Assembly: GCA_002359085.1 (NCBI GenBank)
Contig: DEQB01000037.1
Location: forward strand, 1 to 8,310
Origin: Erysipelothrix sp. UBA3377
Lineage (GTDB): Bacteria; Bacillota_I; Bacilli_A; Erysipelotrichales; Erysipelotrichaceae
Length of the DNA stretch: 8,310 nt
Direction of reading: 5' to 3'
The number at the start of each line of letters is the position of its first letter. The stretch's first letter is position 1. The notes below the pieces were generated by a model. It was not told the origin of the DNA, did not search any database, and saw only the letters and a list, made by a program, of their open reading frames with translations. Below are positions 5,801 through 8,310 of this stretch, one piece after another. Position numbers and translations under genes: made by a program.

Positions 5801-6720
5801 GAAGAGACTTCATAAAGACTCAAAATTTCTTGTGCTTCTTTTATCAAGGACGCTTTTAATGATTCTGGCTCTAAAATTTCAATGTGTTTACCACCAATCA
5901 TCAGAAATTCCCGCGCATAAAATACATTCCCAAATGTCACTGACATCTCAAAAGTATGCGCATCAATTTCAATAATTTCTTGATCTTGTCCCCATATATA
6001 TTCCTTAATGTAATCAAAATTACAAACCCGAACTTTTACACGCAGCGTTTCAAAATCAAAACCCAAGAGTTCTTCAGTTTGACTCTTATATAACGACGCA
6101 TCTTTTATAAACTTTTGATCCAAGAGTTCAATACTTTCAAATCTTGAAACCCTAAAGTTACGAGAATCATACTGCTTGTTTAAACCACCCACATAAAGAT
6201 TGTTGTTGACCACAAACAATTCATAGGGTTCGATGGTATATGTTTTTTTATTGCGATACTTAAATTCAATCTTCTGTTGATTTTTAATTGCTTTTTGAAT
6301 TGAATCGACCACAAGATTGTATAATTCTGGGTCAATATTAAGTTGTCGCGTGGAAACGCCCTCAATAACACGATAGTTGAAGTTTTTTGAGATGTCGCGT
6401 TTCAATTTAGAAATCGCATCTTTCGCTTTTTCGCCCTGTAAGTCTGGCATAGATAAAACCTTAGCCAAGCCAAGGTTAATATCTGCGAGTTCACGTTCTG
6501 TATAGTCTGTGATGGGATAAGGTTTTGATGTAATGAGCTCAATACCCCCATCCGGACCGCGATGTGTTTTAATCGTATAACCCGCATCCACAAGTTCATC
6601 TCGCATTCTTTGAACTGTGCGTATATCCACTTCAAAGCGATCAGCCAGTTCACCCAAACTCACAACCCCTCTTCGGGAAAGAATTTCGATCATCTCAAAC
6701 ATTTTTTGTATTCGCGTCAT
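5797..6720 (-). CDS. WYL-domain transcriptional regulator (YafY/DeoR-like)
   Basis: This 307-residue cytoplasmic protein has the standard layout of WYL regulators. An N-terminal winged helix-turn-helix (about 1-62) includes SLGELADRFEVDIRTVQRMR as the recognition region and a wing with HRGPDGGIEL. A linker follows, then the WYL domain (about 148-202: KIEFKYRNKK, EPYELFVVNNNLYVGG, RNFRVSRFESIELL) and a C-terminal WCX-type domain (about 225-305). WYL domains sense ligands, often nucleic-acid fragments or nucleotides, and such proteins act as repressors or activators; the ligand and targets here are unknown. The open frame reaches back to TTG 6750, but this adds a promoter-like TATAAT, so ATG 6720 with GGTGA five bases upstream is the likely start. 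It follows the unknown 182-residue gene by 22 bases, and the kinase gene lies next downstream. Confidence 0.9.
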   Translation of the reverse strand: MTRIQKMFEMIEILSRRGVVSLGELADRFEVDIRTVQRMRDELVDAGYTIKTHRGPDGGIELITSKPYPITDYTERELADINLGLAKVLSMPDLQGEKAKDAISKLKRDISKNFNYRVIEGVSTRQLNIDPELYNLVVDSIQKAIKNQQKIEFKYRNKKTYTIEPYELFVVNNNLYVGGLNKQYDSRNFRVSRFESIELLDQKFIKDASLYKSQTEELLGFDFETLRVKVRVCNFDYIKEYIWGQDQEIIEIDAHTFEMSVTFGNVFYAREFLMIGGKHIEILEPESLKASLIKEAQEILSLYEVSS

Positions 6721-6736
6721 GCGTATCACCGTATCT

Positions 6737-6742
6737 ATTATA
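6737..6742 (-). promoter_or_regulatory. Possible -10 element before the WYL gene
   Basis: A perfect TATAAT (6742-6737) follows directly after the stop codon of the upstream gene, but no good -35 is seen 16-18 bases away. The WYL gene may have its own weak start in addition to read-through. Confidence 0.25.
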
Positions 6743-7291
6743 CTACACAATCAAAACACTTTGAAAGGGAATAATTCGGGTCAACAAGAGTTCAAACTCC
6801 TGTTCATCGTTCCCAATTTGAAACAGCAGTCCCAAACTCAATTCAGGTACCAATTCATTGACCTCAACCAAACATTGTCTTCCCAACAGTTCTCCATTGA
6901 CCACATTCCCATTGAATGCTGTTCCTGAATAGACTTGCACAAATTTTACCTCGAAATCAATGTTTAAATCGCGACTCAGGGTTAAAAGATTCGGTTCACG
7001 GCTACCCAAATAATCAAAGAGTGTTTTTTGTCCACTGACCACCAGTGTGTTTTCTTTATATTGGTGGTATCTTACGGTATATATTTTTGAGAAATCTCGG
7101 TTAAATCTAAATTCTTGGTAAGCATGTGTCATTTCATAATTATTAAAAAAGATAAGCTCAATCTCGATATTTTCTGAAATTGTTTTTCCAAATGTTTGTT
7201 CAAACCGATCACTTTGTCGTTTTAAAAACTGATCGAATCCTACAGACCCATAGCTTGATACAAATTCCTTTACTGAATAACTTTTCTTCAT
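6743..7291 (-). CDS. Protein of unknown function (182 aa)
   Basis: I do not recognise this protein. It is soluble, without signal peptide or membrane segment. The first part is helical and charged (SVKEFVSSYG, GFDQFLKRQSDRFEQTFG), followed by alternating beta-like stretches with many aromatic residues (ELIFFNNYE, FRFNRDFSKIYTVRYHQY), and a hydrophobic acidic C-terminal part (NELVPELSLGLLFQIG, then ELLLTRIIPFQSVLIV). No catalytic motif stands out. The frame is open upstream to 7375, but ATG 7291 is preceded by AGAGGTGAT, an excellent ribosome binding site, and the upstream stretch carries promoter elements and a palindrome. The WYL regulator gene follows by 22 bases, so it may be a partner or target of that regulator. 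On the other side it is divergent from the nucleotidase gene. Reality is well supported by the start signals and context; function is open. Confidence 0.75.
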   Translation of the reverse strand: MKKSYSVKEFVSSYGSVGFDQFLKRQSDRFEQTFGKTISENIEIELIFFNNYEMTHAYQEFRFNRDFSKIYTVRYHQYKENTLVVSGQKTLFDYLGSREPNLLTLSRDLNIDFEVKFVQVYSGTAFNGNVVNGELLGRQCLVEVNELVPELSLGLLFQIGNDEQEFELLLTRIIPFQSVLIV

Positions 7292-7310
7292 GTTTATCAC
7301 CTCTGAACAT

Positions 7311-7339
7311 AGTATAATACGGGTACATGACATTTTAAG
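7311..7339 (-). promoter_or_regulatory. Possible promoter of the unknown gene-WYL unit
   Basis: TATACT (7316-7311), overlapped by TATTAT (7319-7314), lies 17 bases from a poor -35 (CTTAAA, 7339-7334). The start point near 7304 would leave a short leader carrying AGAGGTGAT. Confidence 0.4.
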
Positions 7340-7346
7340 TCGTGTA
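7324..7346. promoter_or_regulatory. Palindrome in the divergent promoter region, possible operator
   Basis: TACATGAC (7324-7331) and GTCGTGTA (7339-7346) are inverted repeats matching at seven of eight positions around ATTTTAA. The element overlaps the candidate -35 of the minus-strand unit. In addition ACATTTTAA occurs at 7330-7338 and again at 7351-7359, exactly 21 bases apart (two helical turns). This looks like a regulator binding site; the neighbouring WYL protein is one candidate, by inference only. Confidence 0.35.
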
Positions 7347-7385
7347 TATAACATTTTAAAAATAATGGCTCTCATCCCTTATATT

Positions 7386-7394
7386 TGGTATAAT
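7386..7394 (+). promoter_or_regulatory. Extended -10 promoter of the nucleotidase gene
   Basis: TGG followed by a perfect TATAAT (7389-7394) forms an extended -10; no clear -35 is present. Transcription would start near 7401, leaving only about ten bases before ATG 7411, just enough to include the AGGTGAT ribosome binding site (7401-7407). Confidence 0.45.
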
Positions 7395-7410
7395 GGTTTG
7401 AGGTGATAAA

Positions 7411-8310
7411 ATGAAATTAAACATACTTGTAACAACCGATGTGCATGGAAATATTTTCCCAACCAACTATACATCCAGAGATAACGTTGAACCTTATGGA
7501 TTGGCACGCATTAGTACTGCCATTAAGGAATTCAAAAAAAATGAACACACACTCTTAATTGATAATGGGGATGCCTTTCAAGGAACCCCTCTTTTAACGT
7601 ACGCTTTGGCGCATCGTGATCAACAGAAAAATCCCATGGCTCAAGCTTTTAATTATTTGAATTATGATTATATTAACTTGGGTAATCATGACTTTAATTT
7701 TGGTCAAGATATTCTCTTTGATTTTATAGAACAAAATGAAGCGCCTTTATTAACTCAAAACGCAACCTACAATAACCGACCCTTGGGTCAAACTCAAATC
7801 ATTGAAATTGAAGACAAGAAAATTGCGATATTGGGTGTATTAACGCAGTATATCCCAAAGTGGGAACGGGATGTCAATATCGAAGATATGACTTTTGAAT
7901 CCGCTTATCTTTCTGTAAAAGAAAGTGTTGAGAAAATTAAAAATGATGTTGATTATATCATTGTTTGTTATCACGGTGGGTTTGAAAGAGATTTAGATTC
8001 AGGTGAACCCACAGAGTCCCTTACAGGCGAAAACGAAGGTTTTCAGATGTGTGACATCGATGGCGTTGATATCCTCATTACAGGGCACCAACACCGCTCT
8101 ATCGCTCAAAACTTAAATGGGGTCTTGGTCACCCAATCTGCCTACAAGGGACAGGAATTTGCGTTGATTGAATTGGATCTACAGACGGGTGAAAAGTCCG
8201 CATCATTGGTGGATGCCTCAAACTATGAGCCTGATCAAGATTTATTGGATAAATTCAAGCCCCTTCAATCGCTGACACAAGATTGGTTGGATGAAACTGT
8301 AGGTACTTTA
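7411..8310 (+). CDS. Metallophosphatase/5'-nucleotidase (CpdB/UshA family), 3' end cut
   Basis: The first 300 residues form the metallophosphoesterase domain of a 5'-nucleotidase or 2',3'-cyclic-nucleotide 2'-phosphodiesterase; the C-terminal substrate-binding domain lies beyond the window. All metal ligands are visible: D10 and H12 (TTDVHGN), D54 (DNGDAFQG), N92-H93 (GNHDFNFG), H188 (YHGGFE), and H226 and H228 (GHQHR). The GFERDL...GEPTESLTGENEG stretch (190-210) is typical of the CpdB-like branch in Bacillota. Unlike classical UshA and CpdB, which are exported, the protein starts straight with MKLNILVTTDVHGN and has no signal peptide, so it should act in the cytoplasm. The start at ATG 7411 has AGGTG five bases upstream. 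It is transcribed divergently from the rest of the window. Substrate choice cannot be settled without the second domain. Confidence 0.92.
   Translation, partial: MKLNILVTTDVHGNIFPTNYTSRDNVEPYGLARISTAIKEFKKNEHTLLIDNGDAFQGTPLLTYALAHRDQQKNPMAQAFNYLNYDYINLGNHDFNFGQDILFDFIEQNEAPLLTQNATYNNRPLGQTQIIEIEDKKIAILGVLTQYIPKWERDVNIEDMTFESAYLSVKESVEKIKNDVDYIIVCYHGGFERDLDSGEPTESLTGENEGFQMCDIDGVDILITGHQHRSIAQNLNGVLVTQSAYKGQEFALIELDLQTGEKSASLVDASNYEPDQDLLDKFKPLQSLTQDWLDETVGTL

Noticed and set aside
6719..6733. GATAC direct repeat just before the WYL start as an autoregulatory site
   Set aside because: Two five-base copies are too short to be distinguished from chance.
6180..6928. Several other open frames within or opposite the WYL gene and the end of the 182-residue gene
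   Set aside because: They overlap a regulator with clear domain structure and show no start signals or recognisable motifs.
7292..7375. 28-residue N-terminal extension of the 182-residue protein from 7375
   Set aside because: The stretch holds promoter-like elements and a palindrome, and AGAGGTGAT precedes the inner ATG at 7291.

Overview
The window reads as chromosomal DNA of a low-GC Gram-positive bacterium (Bacillota). The gene content (M42 aminopeptidase, dimeric dUTPase, NusG-II/Gx membrane pair, DUF3284 protein, deoxynucleoside kinase) would fit an Erysipelothrix-like or other Erysipelotrichia lineage, but that placement is inference. TGA, TAG and TAA all serve as stops and tryptophan is TGG, so the code is standard rather than the Mycoplasma code. 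Almost everything lies on the minus strand; only the last gene, cut by the right edge, is on the plus strand. I see no CRISPR array, RNA gene, insertion sequence, prophage or toxin-antitoxin pair.

Layout, left to right. 1-203 holds a membrane-anchored minus-strand gene broken by two frame lesions and running off the left edge. 366-1037 holds a DUF3284 protein followed by a 74-residue unknown protein, closed by a clear terminator. 1121-2746 is a two-gene unit, dUTPase then M42 aminopeptidase, with its own good promoter. 2795-3666 is a coupled pair: a NusG-domain-II protein and a Gx-transporter-family membrane protein. 3792-4448 is an HD-domain phosphohydrolase interrupted by a single in-frame TAG. 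4551-5671 carries a deoxynucleoside kinase translationally coupled to a serine O-acetyltransferase, ending in a terminator that overlaps the stop codon. 5797-7291 carries a WYL-domain regulator and, upstream of it, a 182-residue protein I do not recognise. 7411-8310 is the N-terminal part of a 2',3'-cyclic-nucleotide phosphodiesterase/5'-nucleotidase, divergent from the rest.

How they may work together: three genes touch nucleotide metabolism (dUTPase removes dUTP, the kinase salvages deoxynucleosides, the nucleotidase dephosphorylates nucleotides), but they are in separate units, so no single pathway is encoded. The rest is housekeeping (cysteine precursor synthesis, peptide trimming, regulation). 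Several gene starts were moved inward from the longest open frame, because a Shine-Dalgarno sequence and often a promoter lie inside the longer version.

The most notable points are the amber-split HD gene with a second ribosome binding site just after the stop, the doubly frameshifted gene at the left edge that returns to its original frame, a palindrome plus direct repeat in the divergent promoter region near 7330-7360, and the isolated NusG-II/Gx pair. I found no convincing new defence or other multi-gene system.
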